From positions 1 to 35,241 of the forward strand of contig JAEHCN010000005.1 of the NCBI GenBank assembly GCA_020696395.1: a DNA stretch of 35,241 nucleotides, written 5' to 3'. The notes beneath the pieces were generated by a model that searched no databases, was not told the DNA's origin, and worked only from the letters and a program-made list of their open reading frames with translations. This document shows positions 6,481-16,100 of the stretch, in pieces. Source of the stretch: Thermoplasmata archaeon. GTDB taxonomy: Archaea > Thermoplasmatota > Thermoplasmata > UBA10834. Both the position numbers and the translations under genes were made by a program. The stretch's first letter is position 1. Each line of letters starts with the position of its first letter.

Positions 6481-7899
6481 ATGATGATTGACGAAGATGT
6501 CGCAGAGCACATGCTCGACCTGGCCACGGCGAAGGGGCCCCTTGTCCTTGCCGAGGTCCGCCTTGAGACGTCAGACCGCAGGAACATGACCGTCAAGCAG
6601 GGCGAAGTGCACAGCGTCAGCACATCCTCTGATGCCGGTATGAACGTCCGAATAGTGCTCGATACCGGGATAGGGTTCGCCAGCACGAACAGCATATCGA
6701 AGTCCTCGGGGGCGGTGCTGGTCCGCAAAGCGCTCGGCCTGGCCAAGGCCGGGAAGCGGAAACGCAAGGTCAAGCTGTCTCGTGAGAAAGCGGTCACCGC
6801 CGACTGGAAGGTTCCTCAGAAGCGCCCGCTACGCGACGTGTCCGACGAAGAACGCATGTCATACCTCAATAGCCTCGACGCAGCCGTCATGGACTCAGGG
6901 TCCAAGGTGCAGGGGAGGTACTTCGACATTGCAGACGGCGAGGTGGAGCGATTGCTGCTCAATTCTGAGGGTACGAGGGTGCGGTCCCAAGTGCCGATCA
7001 TTCGGATGTTCTCCTTCAACATGGTCTCGTCCAAGGGGCAAAGCGAGCAGTCTTTCAGGGAGTGGGGCTCCACGGGAGGCTGGGAGCGCATCGACGGATG
7101 GGGCGCAGCGCCCGCCCTATCCGAGGAGATACGCGTACTCAAGGACCTGATCGACCACGGCAAAGCCGTCAAGCCTGGCAGCTACGACCTGCTCTGCGGA
7201 CCCGAGGTGGCTGGAATTGCGGCACACGAGTCATGCGGTCACCCGATGGAGGCCGACAGGATACTCGGCCGGGAGATGTCCCAGGCGGGCAAGTCGTTCG
7301 TGAAGCCGGATATGCTGGGCGAAGTCATAGGGTCGAAGCACGCGACCGTCATCGACGACCCTACGGTCCCTGGTTCTTACGGCTACTACGAGTACGACCA
7401 GGAGGGCGTCCGCGCGAAGCCGAGGTTCCTGTACAGGAAGGGCGTCATCAACGAGTTCCTGCACAACCGCGAGACGGCTGGGGCGTTGGGGTCGAAGAGC
7501 AACGGCTCATCCAGGTCCGAGGTCTACTCGAAGGAACCGATCACTCGAATGGCCAACACGTTCGTGGCACCCGGCGACCAAGGCGAGGACGAGCTCGTTC
7601 AGTCCGTCCGCGACGGCGTGTACATGAAGTCGTTCACCGAGTGGAACATCGATGACAAGAGATACAACCAGAAGTACGTCTCCAGGGAGGCCTACTTCGT
7701 CAAGGGCGGCAGAATAGCTGGCCCCGCGAGAGGGTGCGTGCTCGAGATCACGACCCCGCGGTTCTGGAAGTCCCTCGACGGCGTGTCTGATAAGGTCGAG
7801 TTCGTTGCTGCGGAGTGCGGCAAGGGCGATCCCATACAGGGCATGGAGGTATTGACTGGCGGGCCGATGCTCCGGCTCAGGGGGGTGCATTTGAAATGA
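6481..7899 (+). CDS. tldD: TldD family metalloprotease subunit
   Basis: TldD is the catalytic half of the TldD/TldE protease. The bacterial pair degrades unfolded peptides and trims leader peptides of modified peptides; archaeal roles are less defined. The 472-residue protein carries the metal-binding HExxxH motif as HESCGH within GIAAHESCGHPMEADRI, and the family segments VIDDPTVPGSYGYYEYDQEG and ITRMANTFVAPGD. GGGGAAG lies just upstream of the tandem ATG codons at 6481 and 6484. The stop overlaps the tldE start by four bases (ATGA), so the two subunits are translationally coupled and should be made in equal amounts. Length and motifs are complete. Confidence 0.95.
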   Translation: MMIDEDVAEHMLDLATAKGPLVLAEVRLETSDRRNMTVKQGEVHSVSTSSDAGMNVRIVLDTGIGFASTNSISKSSGAVLVRKALGLAKAGKRKRKVKLSREKAVTADWKVPQKRPLRDVSDEERMSYLNSLDAAVMDSGSKVQGRYFDIADGEVERLLLNSEGTRVRSQVPIIRMFSFNMVSSKGQSEQSFREWGSTGGWERIDGWGAAPALSEEIRVLKDLIDHGKAVKPGSYDLLCGPEVAGIAAHESCGHPMEADRILGREMSQAGKSFVKPDMLGEVIGSKHATVIDDPTVPGSYGYYEYDQEGVRAKPRFLYRKGVINEFLHNRETAGALGSKSNGSSRSEVYSKEPITRMANTFVAPGDQGEDELVQSVRDGVYMKSFTEWNIDDKRYNQKYVSREAYFVKGGRIAGPARGCVLEITTPRFWKSLDGVSDKVEFVAAECGKGDPIQGMEVLTGGPMLRLRGVHLK

Positions 7900-9239
7900 G
7901 CAGGCTGAAGGAGACTGCCGAGAGACTCGTCGAGGTCGCCCGGGACGCAGGTGCCGACGACGCAATCGCCGAGGTGATCGACAGCTCTACCGACCAGATA
8001 AGATTCTCCAACTCGATGATAGATACCTCGAACTTCTGGAGAGAGGTCCACGCACACGTGTTCGTCGCCGTGGACGGCCGGACGATATCCTCGGACGTGA
8101 GAGACCTCAAGGGCGCGCCTAGCACCGTTCGCGAGCTCGTGCGCATGGCGAAGCTCACTCCCGTCAACGAGGGTTACAGGGGCATCGCGTCCGGCCGGTT
8201 CAAGTACAGGCGCACGAGGACAGACCCCAGGATGCTGTCTCTCAGGAACCCAGCGAGGTTCGTGCACGACGCCATCGGATCCGCGCTGGAGAACGGCGCC
8301 GTGGACGTCGGTGGAACGTTGTTCGTGAGAAGGGGGCGCTGGGGTATAGCGTCGTCCAAGGGCGCCCTTGCGGAGGATGGGAACGCCTCCATGGATCTAT
8401 CCGTGCGAGCGTTCACCCAGCCGGAGGCTTCCGGGCAGGCCGTGTGCGTCACTACGACGGTATCGAAGATGAAAGCGATGGACACGGGCGCGAGGGCAGC
8501 TGACCTGGCGGTCAAGGCGAAGGACCCAGTGCAGGGCGAAGAGGGCAAGGTGGACCTCGTGATGGAGCCGCTGATAATGGGCAGCATGACGGGCCATTCC
8601 GCGAGCATGGCGAGCGCCCTCGCCGTCGAGCTAGGCATGTCCATGTACGCGAAGAAGATTGGCAAGAGGGTCGCGTCGGAGGATGTGACGATCATAGACG
8701 ACCCGTCCATGGGCTCGATGACTCGTAGGACTTTTGATCACGAGGGAATGCCCACTAGGAAGAACATCGTGATTAAGGACGGCATGCTGAAGAGTTATCT
8801 GCACAACACGTCGACTGCTAGGAGATTCAAAACTAGGTCGACCGCCAACGCCGGCCCTATGATTGCCGGCCAGTTCACCACGCCGAACGAACCGGTCGTG
8901 TTCCACACGGTGCTCAAGCCCGGCGAGTGGAAGCTGGACGAGATCATCGAGGACACAAAGAACGGCCTGTACCTGAACAACACGTGGTACACGCGTTTTC
9001 AGAACTCCTCGACCGGAGACTTCTCAACCATTCCTCGGGACGCCCTCCTGCTGATTCGGAACGGCGAGATCGTAAGCTCGGTGAAGAACATCCGCGTGAG
9101 CGACAACATGCTGAGGTTCTGGAAGAGCGTGGACGCGGTCTCCAGGACCGTCGAGGAGGTATTCTGGTGGGGCGAGGCTGATCCCGGACACCTTCCAGCT
9201 GCGAGAGCCAGGAAGATCAACATAACGCGTTCGTCGTGA
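7896..9239 (+). CDS. tldE: TldE/PmbA family protease subunit
   Basis: This is the non-catalytic partner of TldD: same fold, but without the HExxxH metal site. In the equivalent position the sequence reads MTGHSASMASALAVELG. The family segments VTIIDDPSMGSMTRRTFDHEG and LYLNNTWYTRFQNSSTGDFS are present over 447 residues. The start at 7896 (MSRLKETAERLVEVARDAG) overlaps the tldD stop as ATGA, with GGGGGGTG about 8 bases upstream. An in-frame extension back to 7815 lies wholly inside tldD and is rejected. The pair forms a heterodimer in known systems, and the gene order here supports the same. Confidence 0.94.
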   Translation: MSRLKETAERLVEVARDAGADDAIAEVIDSSTDQIRFSNSMIDTSNFWREVHAHVFVAVDGRTISSDVRDLKGAPSTVRELVRMAKLTPVNEGYRGIASGRFKYRRTRTDPRMLSLRNPARFVHDAIGSALENGAVDVGGTLFVRRGRWGIASSKGALAEDGNASMDLSVRAFTQPEASGQAVCVTTTVSKMKAMDTGARAADLAVKAKDPVQGEEGKVDLVMEPLIMGSMTGHSASMASALAVELGMSMYAKKIGKRVASEDVTIIDDPSMGSMTRRTFDHEGMPTRKNIVIKDGMLKSYLHNTSTARRFKTRSTANAGPMIAGQFTTPNEPVVFHTVLKPGEWKLDEIIEDTKNGLYLNNTWYTRFQNSSTGDFSTIPRDALLLIRNGEIVSSVKNIRVSDNMLRFWKSVDAVSRTVEEVFWWGEADPGHLPAARARKINITRSS

Positions 9240-9301
9240 TTGCGCGGCAAGTTCGTTCTGACAAAGCCTGCGCTCTTGGAGGAATCGACAGATATGACGC
9301 C

Positions 9302-9691
9302 CTACTTCTCCGTCTGTACGAGCATGGCGTTCACCACTCCGTCCTGCCCGCACCGAGAGGTTATCACGGCCTCGCCTAGCTCGGTCATGACGGTCGCGCC
9401 CTTGGTCATGATGTTGCGCTGGACGTAGTTGGGGTTCGACGGGTTGCTCTTCACGGTTAGAATCTTGACCCTCTTGACCTCCTTGGTCTTTGGGTCGACG
9501 ACGTTGGCGGCATCGGCCAGCAGTATGCGCCCCTTCTGGTTCGAACCCTTGGTCCTGTACTGTTTGACCTTTGGGCTGCCCAGGCGCGTGAACTGCTTCT
9601 CGCGGCCTATCTCGAACTTGCGCTTCTTCCGAGACAGTCTTATCCTCCCGCCTGAAGCCTTCCTCTTCGGTCTGCCCTGCCAAATAGCCAT
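9302..9691 (-). CDS. rps8e: 30S ribosomal protein S8e
   Basis: This 129-residue protein is the archaeal/eukaryotic S8e of the small ribosomal subunit. The family start MAIWQGRPKRKASGGRIRLSRKKRKFEIGRE is followed by the typical RTKGSNQKGRILLADAANVVDPKTKEVKRVKILTVKSNPSNPNYVQRN pattern (seen in pieces through the protein), ending GVVNAMLVQTEK. Length is normal. A TATA box (TATTAAAA on the plus strand, 9725-9732) lies about 37 bases upstream and GAGG about 7 bases before the ATG. The gene converges on tldE and is followed on its own strand by no close partner, so it is probably a single-gene transcript. Confidence 0.97.
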   Translation of the reverse strand: MAIWQGRPKRKASGGRIRLSRKKRKFEIGREKQFTRLGSPKVKQYRTKGSNQKGRILLADAANVVDPKTKEVKRVKILTVKSNPSNPNYVQRNIMTKGATVMTELGEAVITSRCGQDGVVNAMLVQTEK

Positions 9692-9724
9692 CTGTCGCCT
9701 CAGTTGATGGGAAAGTGGGAGGGG

Positions 9725-9732
9725 TATTAAAA
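9725..9732 (-). promoter_or_regulatory. TATA box of rps8e
   Basis: Read on the minus strand the box is TTTTAATA, followed by a C-rich stretch. The start codon at 9691 lies about 37 bases downstream, giving a leader of about a dozen bases that holds the GAGG ribosome-binding site. The box sits just beyond the stop of the upstream phosphoesterase gene. Confidence 0.5.
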
Positions 9733-9743
9733 CGTTTTCGCGC

Positions 9744-10385
9744 TCAGGTTCTGCACATGCTCACTCTTATGCTCTGCTGGATGTGTATCTTGGTGTAGTA
9801 ACCTTCCTTGGCCGGCCCAGGGTTGACGAAGACAGTCCCACGGGACACGGTCTCGCCCCTAGCCTCGTGTATGTGTCCGGACAACGCTAGGCGCGGGCGT
9901 AGCTCCCCGGCCACGTCGAGGAGCGCCTTGGAGCCCATGTTGCACCCTCCCTTCGAGAGGTCGTTCATCCCCAAGGGAGGCGTGTGCGTCACCATCACAC
10001 CTCCGCGCACACCGACGGCTCTGATCTTCTCAGCCATCGTAGCCTCCTCGACCTCGAAGGGCATCCCGTACGGTGAGGGCGGGGCTCCGCCGAAGCCGAA
10101 GAATTTCAAACCCTTGATGTCGACAAGTCTTCCATGAACGCTCGCGCCCGCCTTGGCCAGCAGGTCGACGATCGTGTTCGTGTCGCAGTTGCCAGGCACG
10201 CCGAGGACCGGCACCCGGACCTGTGCGAGGAAGTCCTTCACATACTTCGGGGAACCGTTCGTCGTGAAATCCCCGCACACCACCACTGCATCGAAGGCGT
10301 CGTCCTCCAGAGCGTTCCTCAGCACGTTCAACGCCTTGTTGGAGCCGTGCAGGTCGGAGCATACGAGCAGATGTACGTCCGTCAT
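9744..10385 (-). CDS. Metallophosphoesterase, COG2129/Icc-like
   Basis: This predicted phosphoesterase of 213 residues belongs to the calcineurin-like superfamily. Its motifs are SDLHGS near residue 10, CGDFT near 37, PGNCD near 65, and late histidines in VTHTPPLG and SGHIHEA. GNCD replaces the more common GNHD, as is seen in the COG2129 group. The substrate is unknown. ATG at 10385 is chosen with GGTGA close upstream; an in-frame GTG at 10397 overlaps the preceding protease gene by 7 bases and is the alternative. The immediate junction with the presenilin-like protease indicates a shared transcript. Confidence 0.85.
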   Translation of the reverse strand: MTDVHLLVCSDLHGSNKALNVLRNALEDDAFDAVVVCGDFTTNGSPKYVKDFLAQVRVPVLGVPGNCDTNTIVDLLAKAGASVHGRLVDIKGLKFFGFGGAPPSPYGMPFEVEEATMAEKIRAVGVRGGVMVTHTPPLGMNDLSKGGCNMGSKALLDVAGELRPRLALSGHIHEARGETVSRGTVFVNPGPAKEGYYTKIHIQQSIRVSMCRT

Positions 10386-10390
10386 GTAAG

Positions 10391-11329
10391 TCACCACGGC
10401 ATCGTAATTCCGAGCGATGCGTCGCCGAACACCAGCAGATAGGCGACGACGTATCCAGCGACCACTCCTCCGTTCAGAAGGGGCAGCCCTGCCTGCGGGT
10501 TGCCCCGGAGCACGAACCTCATCAGAATCGCGAATCCTAGCAGGGCACCGGCCATCGCTCCCAGCGCCACGAGTAGGTTGCCAGGGAGTCCAGCCACCGC
10601 ATCATCGCTGAGACAGTAGAAGGCGGACGATATCAGCACGCCCGGGATGATCAGATCGCCGAGTCCCATGAACATCGCGTCCCTCTCCCGCTTCTCCTCT
10701 ATCTCCTCCCTCAGGGGACGCTGCTTCAAGTACGAGTAGCTGAGCTTCTTCGGGATGACGAGGAGGATCGGCAACTTCATCTGGGTCACTCCGTCCGCGA
10801 GCGCCACCATGTGTTTCGTGCCGTATACGGAGACCGCGTCATACACCGCGAGCGCGACGAGCAAAACCATGACGGGGAGGATCTGGAGGGAGATGCCGAG
10901 TATGCCGATCACCCCTATCGCCACGAGAAGCCCTGTCGCGTCTATGACATACCACTCCGGCTTCTTCACCAGATAGTATGTGAGTATGCCCGTGAGAACG
11001 AGCGCCCCGAAGAACGCGAGCGTTCCCTCTCCCATGCCGGCTGTGAACTCCTCCAGCACGAGCCAGAGCACCAGGAACATCGTGTACGCGACCGCTCCTA
11101 TGAATATGACTTTCACTAGGCTCTCCCTCTTCTTCTTTATTATGTACAGTACGAGGAACGTGAAGAGTACGATGGCCGCGAGGTAGTATATCGGTATCAT
11201 GGGGTCGTTGGGGTCCTCGAACGCTTGATACTCCTCGCCTAGGACCGTGCTGACCATGAGCAAGGCGCCTATCTGCGCGGCACAGAACATGATGCCCATG
11301 ACGATGACCGCCCTGGTCGACGACTGCAT
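10391..11329 (-). CDS. Presenilin-like A22 family intramembrane protease
   Basis: This 312-residue polytopic membrane protein is related to presenilin and signal peptide peptidase. The two catalytic aspartates are in the expected motifs: YD within LAVYDAVSVYG (Asp164) and GxGD within MGLGDLIIPG (Asp225). A PAL-like segment follows as QAGLPLLNGG (279-288). About nine hydrophobic helices are visible, with a charged loop (PLREEIEEKRERD) between the two catalytic helices. Such enzymes cut transmembrane segments; the natural substrates in archaea are unknown. A TATA-like tract lies near 11350-11360 on the minus strand. The stop overlaps or abuts the following phosphoesterase start. Family assignment is strong. 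Confidence 0.93.
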   Translation of the reverse strand: MQSSTRAVIVMGIMFCAAQIGALLMVSTVLGEEYQAFEDPNDPMIPIYYLAAIVLFTFLVLYIIKKKRESLVKVIFIGAVAYTMFLVLWLVLEEFTAGMGEGTLAFFGALVLTGILTYYLVKKPEWYVIDATGLLVAIGVIGILGISLQILPVMVLLVALAVYDAVSVYGTKHMVALADGVTQMKLPILLVIPKKLSYSYLKQRPLREEIEEKRERDAMFMGLGDLIIPGVLISSAFYCLSDDAVAGLPGNLLVALGAMAGALLGFAILMRFVLRGNPQAGLPLLNGGVVAGYVVAYLLVFGDASLGITMPW

Positions 11330-11391
11330 CGCCCCCGCTATTCAGGAGAGTTTTAGAAATAGTTTGTGTAGCTGATGCCAGCGGAAAAACA

Positions 11392-11400
11392 TCAAATATC
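11392..11400 (+). promoter_or_regulatory. TATA box of the PhzF-family gene
   Basis: TCAAATATC lies about 25 bases upstream of the GTG start at 11421, the spacing of a leaderless transcript. The bases between are pyrimidine-rich and offer no ribosome-binding site, which supports leaderless translation. Confidence 0.5.
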
Positions 11401-11420
11401 TACAACCGGGTCTCCCCCTT

Positions 11421-12320
11421 GTGCCCGACCTCGAGGTCCTGAAGGTAGACGCGTTCACCAGCGAGTCGCTGGCCGGAAACCCCGCGGCGGTCGTGCTCGA
11501 CGCGGACCAGCTGGACGAGATGCAGATGCAGCGCGTGGCCGTGGAGATGGCTCTCAAGTCCACAGCTTTCGTCATGAGGTCCAGGAAGGCCGATGTCGGG
11601 CTGCGGTACTTCACGCCGGTGTCCGAGGAGCCGATATGCGGCCATTCGACGATAGGCGCCCTCTTCGCACTGGCGGAGGCGGAGGCGTTCGGGAGTTCGC
11701 CAGGGGGTCGTCGCCGGCTCGAGACGACGCTGGGCATCCTCCCGTTCCATGTCGAGAGGGCGAGTGACGGGAGGGTCACGATATGGATGACGCAGAGGAA
11801 GCCCATGTTCGCTGGCGTCGACGAAGTCACAGAGGTGGCCAGCGCCCTCGGGGTCGACGTGGACAAGATGTTTCACGAGGAGTTCCCCCTCTGCAGGGCA
11901 TCCACCGGTATCCCCTGCCTGTTAGTGCCGGTCCGTTCACTGGACACGATGGAGCACTTGGAGCCGAAGCCGGCAGAGATCTTCGAACTTGCGAGAGAGC
12001 ACGAGGTGAACGCTGTGTACGCCTACACTTGGAACGTGCTCGATAGGGATTCCACGCTTCATGCGAGATGCTTCGCCGTCACTCCCGACTACCACGAGGA
12101 TCCAGGGTCTGCGATGCCCGCGGGCGCTCTGTGCTCCTACCTGGCACAACACGAGTTCATCCCCCGGGACAGACTGGACCGCGTGGTCGTCGAGCAGGGC
12201 ACATGGCTCGGGAGGCATTCGAAGATCTTAGCTAAGATAGAGAAACGTGGCTCCGCGATAAGAAAGGTCGAGGTCGGCGGCTCCGCCTTCGTGTCCCTGA
12301 GGGGGAAGCTGACAATCTGA
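11421..12320 (+). CDS. PhzF-family protein lacking the catalytic glutamate
   Basis: This 299-residue protein has the two-domain PhzF (diaminopimelate-epimerase-like) fold pattern: KVDAFTSESLAGNPAAVVLD at the start, LRYFTPVSEEPICGHSTIGAL near residues 61-81 and a diverged second-half motif PDYHEDPGSAMPAGAL. In PhzF itself Glu45 is the acid/base in isomerisation. The aligned position here is Ser47, within MALKSTAFV where relatives read SETAFV. The second-half motif also lacks the usual Thr-Gly before Ser-Ala. The protein may therefore be catalytically altered or use another residue. It starts with GTG, probably on a leaderless mRNA. Family membership is confident; the reaction is not known. Confidence 0.88.
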   Translation: MPDLEVLKVDAFTSESLAGNPAAVVLDADQLDEMQMQRVAVEMALKSTAFVMRSRKADVGLRYFTPVSEEPICGHSTIGALFALAEAEAFGSSPGGRRRLETTLGILPFHVERASDGRVTIWMTQRKPMFAGVDEVTEVASALGVDVDKMFHEEFPLCRASTGIPCLLVPVRSLDTMEHLEPKPAEIFELAREHEVNAVYAYTWNVLDRDSTLHARCFAVTPDYHEDPGSAMPAGALCSYLAQHEFIPRDRLDRVVVEQGTWLGRHSKILAKIEKRGSAIRKVEVGGSAFVSLRGKLTI

Positions 12321-12332
12321 CCTGTCGAAGAA

Positions 12333-12959
12333 TCACGAGACCCTGGTCCCGAACGCCATGCTCCCGGTGACCTTGTCTATCCTGGCCTTGATCTGGGTGC
12401 CCTTCGCGCTGCCAGGCACATAGATGATGAACCGCCCCTTCCTCGCGATCCCGTCCCCCTTCTTGCCGACATCCTCGATCATGAGGTCGTATGTCTCCCC
12501 CGCCTCGACGTCGTCCGCCTCCTGCTGCTTGACCTGCTTGCGCACATGCACAGGCCTGTGTGCGCCACACGTCTCGCATGTGAGGATGAGTACCCTCCCG
12601 TCCTTCACTATCTTCGTATCTGGACGGTCACACTCAGAGCACAGGACATATTCATCAACGTAACTCTCTATCCGTTCGGCGATCTGCGCCGTGCCGACCT
12701 TGCCCTTGAACACGACTCTCTGTCCCTCGATAGTCCCCGCCGTCCCAAGTTCTCTCAGCAGGTATCCGAACACGTGCTCAGGGTCTCTCCTGAGCTTCTC
12801 TGCTATGGCACCGAAGTTGCGTATGACCGTCGTCTTACCCTCGATCATGACATCTGGTTCGGGGATCTGGAACCTGTCATGCGCCTCGAGGGTCTGCGGC
12901 AGCTCCTTCTTGGCTCTGTCGAGCAGCGCTTCGTAGTCGAGGCTCTCGTCTGGTGCCAT
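12333..12959 (-). CDS. Translation initiation factor aIF2 beta with TRAM domain
   Basis: This is the beta subunit of the archaeal initiation factor that delivers initiator Met-tRNA to the 30S subunit with alpha and gamma. The core contains a segment binding the gamma subunit (DYEALLDRAKKELP), an alpha/beta domain (VIRNFGAIAEKLRRDPEHVFGYLLRELGTAG) and a C4 zinc ribbon (CSECDRPDT...CETCGAH). After the zinc ribbon, residues from about 140 form an added TRAM domain (GETYDLMIEDVGKKGDGIARKG and FIIYVPGSAKG), a small RNA-binding beta barrel. Similar fusions occur in other euryarchaea. Start 12959 is preferred; 12971 is an in-frame alternative. The TATA is at 12986-12993. Confidence 0.93.
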   Translation of the reverse strand: MAPDESLDYEALLDRAKKELPQTLEAHDRFQIPEPDVMIEGKTTVIRNFGAIAEKLRRDPEHVFGYLLRELGTAGTIEGQRVVFKGKVGTAQIAERIESYVDEYVLCSECDRPDTKIVKDGRVLILTCETCGAHRPVHVRKQVKQQEADDVEAGETYDLMIEDVGKKGDGIARKGRFIIYVPGSAKGTQIKARIDKVTGSMAFGTRVS

Positions 12960-12985
12960 ACCTGGCACCATAGCATGATTCCGTA

Positions 12986-12993
12986 GTTAAAAC
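12986..12993 (-). promoter_or_regulatory. TATA box of the aIF2 beta gene
   Basis: On the minus strand the sequence reads AGTTTTAA. It lies 27-34 bases before the ATG at 12959 and closer to the one at 12971, so transcription would start at or near the start codon. Confidence 0.45.
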
Positions 12994-13137
12994 TATTGCA
13001 GCCATAGCCGAACCGTGATGTCGCTCCAGTCGAAAGTGCGGTGTGCGGCCTCCATCATCATCCAGGAACGCCTACTTGCGCGAAACGTTTAAGGACGGCT
13101 CTGTACAATCGGGCCGTAGAGACTCTTCTCCCAGAGG

Positions 13138-16100
13138 GTGAATCTGACGAATCACCTGTCCCTCCCCGACAGGCCGAATGCCGGCAATATCCCCAGGCTG
13201 GGCGAGCACAGGTTCTCCCTTTTCGACCTTGTTCCTGACGACGTGTCCGTCGTCAGGGACGATCGCACGATCATCTTCCTGAACCATCGGATGAGGGAGC
13301 GGTACGGCGACCTTACAGGCAAGAAGTGCTTCGAAACATCGCTTTCATCTCCCGAAGTGTGCGGCGGCTGTCCACTACGTTCTGATGTTGGCTCCGTCCG
13401 ATACCCTCACAGTAGAACTGTCCACACCTCCGGAGGAAGAGCGCTGGACATCACGACGAACGGATATGAGGACATCGACGCCGGCTGCTCGTACTTGGTG
13501 TGCGTGATCCATGACGCCACCGAGCGCAGGGACGGCGAGATGCACACAGATAGGCTCGCATCGTCCCTGGACCACATGTCCGAGGCGATTGCCTTATTCG
13601 ACGTCGATGGAAGGGTCGTTTACACCAACCAGTCGTTCTCGATAATGATGGATATGGAGCCGAGAGATGCCCTAGGGAAGTCGCTGGGCGCTCTCACTGA
13701 AGGGTCGTCGACCGACCTTCCGGTCAGCAGGATATTGTCGTCCCGTGGGAACTCCGGATGGAGCGGTGAGACCTCCGGCGTCACAAAGGACGGCTTTGAA
13801 TCGTTCATCCACGTCGATGCGAAACCCGTTCACGACCGCGCAGGCAAGGTCATCGGGATTGTCGCCAACTTCAGAGATGTGACCCTGGATCGTCAGGAGA
13901 AAGCGGAGACCGAACGCTATCGCTCGCAGCTGGAAAAGAGGATGGAGCAGAGGACCACGGAGCTTGCACACAGGGTCAACCAGCTGACGATGATTAACAA
14001 GATCGGCCGCGTGGTCACGTCGATCTTCGACCTCGAGGACTTGATGAAGGAATTCGCAAGGTCTCTATCCTCCGGGTTCGACTATCCGATAGTGGCGATC
14101 CTTCTCTGGGACAGGGACAAGGGAGAGCTGCGCTACAGGGCAGGTGGCGGGAGCGATGTCGATAGCTTTTTGGGCCATCGGGGGCAGAAGATGAAGGAAG
14201 GCTTGATCGGTCACGCAGCCTACTTCTCCGAGACGCTCGTCACTGGTGATGTCGATGCGGACCCCCGGTTCCTACGGGGATACGTGGCCGACACGAAATC
14301 CGAGGCCGCCGTCCCTCTCACCTACAGAGGTGAACTGATAGGTGTGCTAGACATCCAGAGCGACCAGAAGGACGCCTTCACGAGAAGCGATGTTACGGTC
14401 CTGGAGATGCTCGCGGACATACTCTCGACCGCGATGATCAACGCTCGTACGGTAAGCGAACTCAAGGAGCGGGAGAACGCCTTGTCCGTCTTGGACCGGA
14501 TCAGCAAGCAGATATCGATGCGGCTGGAGCCGAAGATCATACTGGATCAGATTGCGAAGGACGCGGCGTCGTTGCTGAACGCGGAGAAGGCCCTCGTGGG
14601 ACTTCTGGACCCCGACAGAGACTACATGAACTGGGTGGCGTTGCACAACATAGACGCCGCCACGATGGAGGAGTTGCGGCATTCGGTCGAGAACGGCGTG
14701 ACCGGAAGAGTCCTGAGGCGCGGCGTGGTCGAGATCGTGAACGAGTACGCTATCGACCCGGACGCAATTCCGAGAGCTGCCAATCTGATGGACATCAGGT
14801 CGTTGATATCCGCGCCTCTGATGGGAGGAGGCAGGCCGATTGGAGTCATCAACGTATATAACAGGCGTGACAGCGGGGGATTCAGGAAGAGCGATGCAGC
14901 CCTTCTCTCCTCTCTTGCGGACCACGTCGCAATCGCGCTTGAGAACGCCAACCTGCTAACGGACCTCAACACGAGGATTCGCTCGCAGCTGACCCTTCTG
15001 GACACGGCCGTATCGCTCCAGCGCGGAATCGACTCGGGCAGTATCTATCAGACGGTCGCGGAGAAGCTCGGAGAGGTCGTTTGGTACGACAGCTTGAGCG
15101 TCTACAAGGTTGATTACGAGAACAAGATGATGAGACCCGTCGTCGCCATAGGACGGAACTCATCCGAGGTTATGGCTGACGTCTTTCCCGTGAGCGAAGG
15201 CGTATCGGGCAAAGTTGCACAGACTGGCGTCGCAGAGATTGTCAACGACACCTCTGTTGATGACCGGGCGGTGCTGGTGAGCGGCACGAAGGACGACGTC
15301 GAGGAGGAGGCGCTCATGGCCGTTCCGTTGAGGGGCAGCAACCGCGTCTTGGCGGTCCTGACCATGTACAGGGAGACTGGGACCGGTTTCTCGACTGCCG
15401 AGAGGGACATAGCCTTGCTGTTCGCCAACCAGGCGGCGGTTGCGATGGAAAACTTCGAGCTCAGCGGCACGAGGGAACGATTGTTGGAGGAGACCCAGAT
15501 CAAGATACTCCAGATGACGAAGGTGCTCGAGGTGACGACGTCCATCATGTACATGGATGACATCGATTCCGTTCTGCAGCGCGTCTCCGAAGCGGTGGTC
15601 GAATCGTTCGGTTTCAAGAGGGCGGAAGTACTGATGCTCGATGAAACTACGGGCGAGTTCATCATTTCGGGGTTATCAGGATTCCCGGAATGGATTCAGA
15701 GAGGAACCGTATCCGAAATGGATGTGGCAGTCGAGGGATTGAGACCCGAGTTTAAGATCAGCGAGACGGCGCACTACATGCCGTACGAGCGCCAGCAGTT
15801 CGATGTCGACCGGTTCTACTTCCTCGCCAATCCGGGGCTGGCCGACCGCCCGAGGGAGTCGCCCGACGCGTGGCACGAGCGGGACCTGCTCGTGTTCGCC
15901 ATGAAGGACCGCAGCAACCAGCTGATCGGGTACATGCTCGTCGACGAGCCGACCGACCTCAAGGTGCCGAAGAAGGAACAGCTCGAGGTACTTGAGATAC
16001 TCGCCTGCATGGCATCGATCGCGGTCGTCAACTTCCGCCTATTCGAGGATCAGGTGGATGCGGTCAACGAGATAGCACTGCTCAACGATCTGATGACGCA

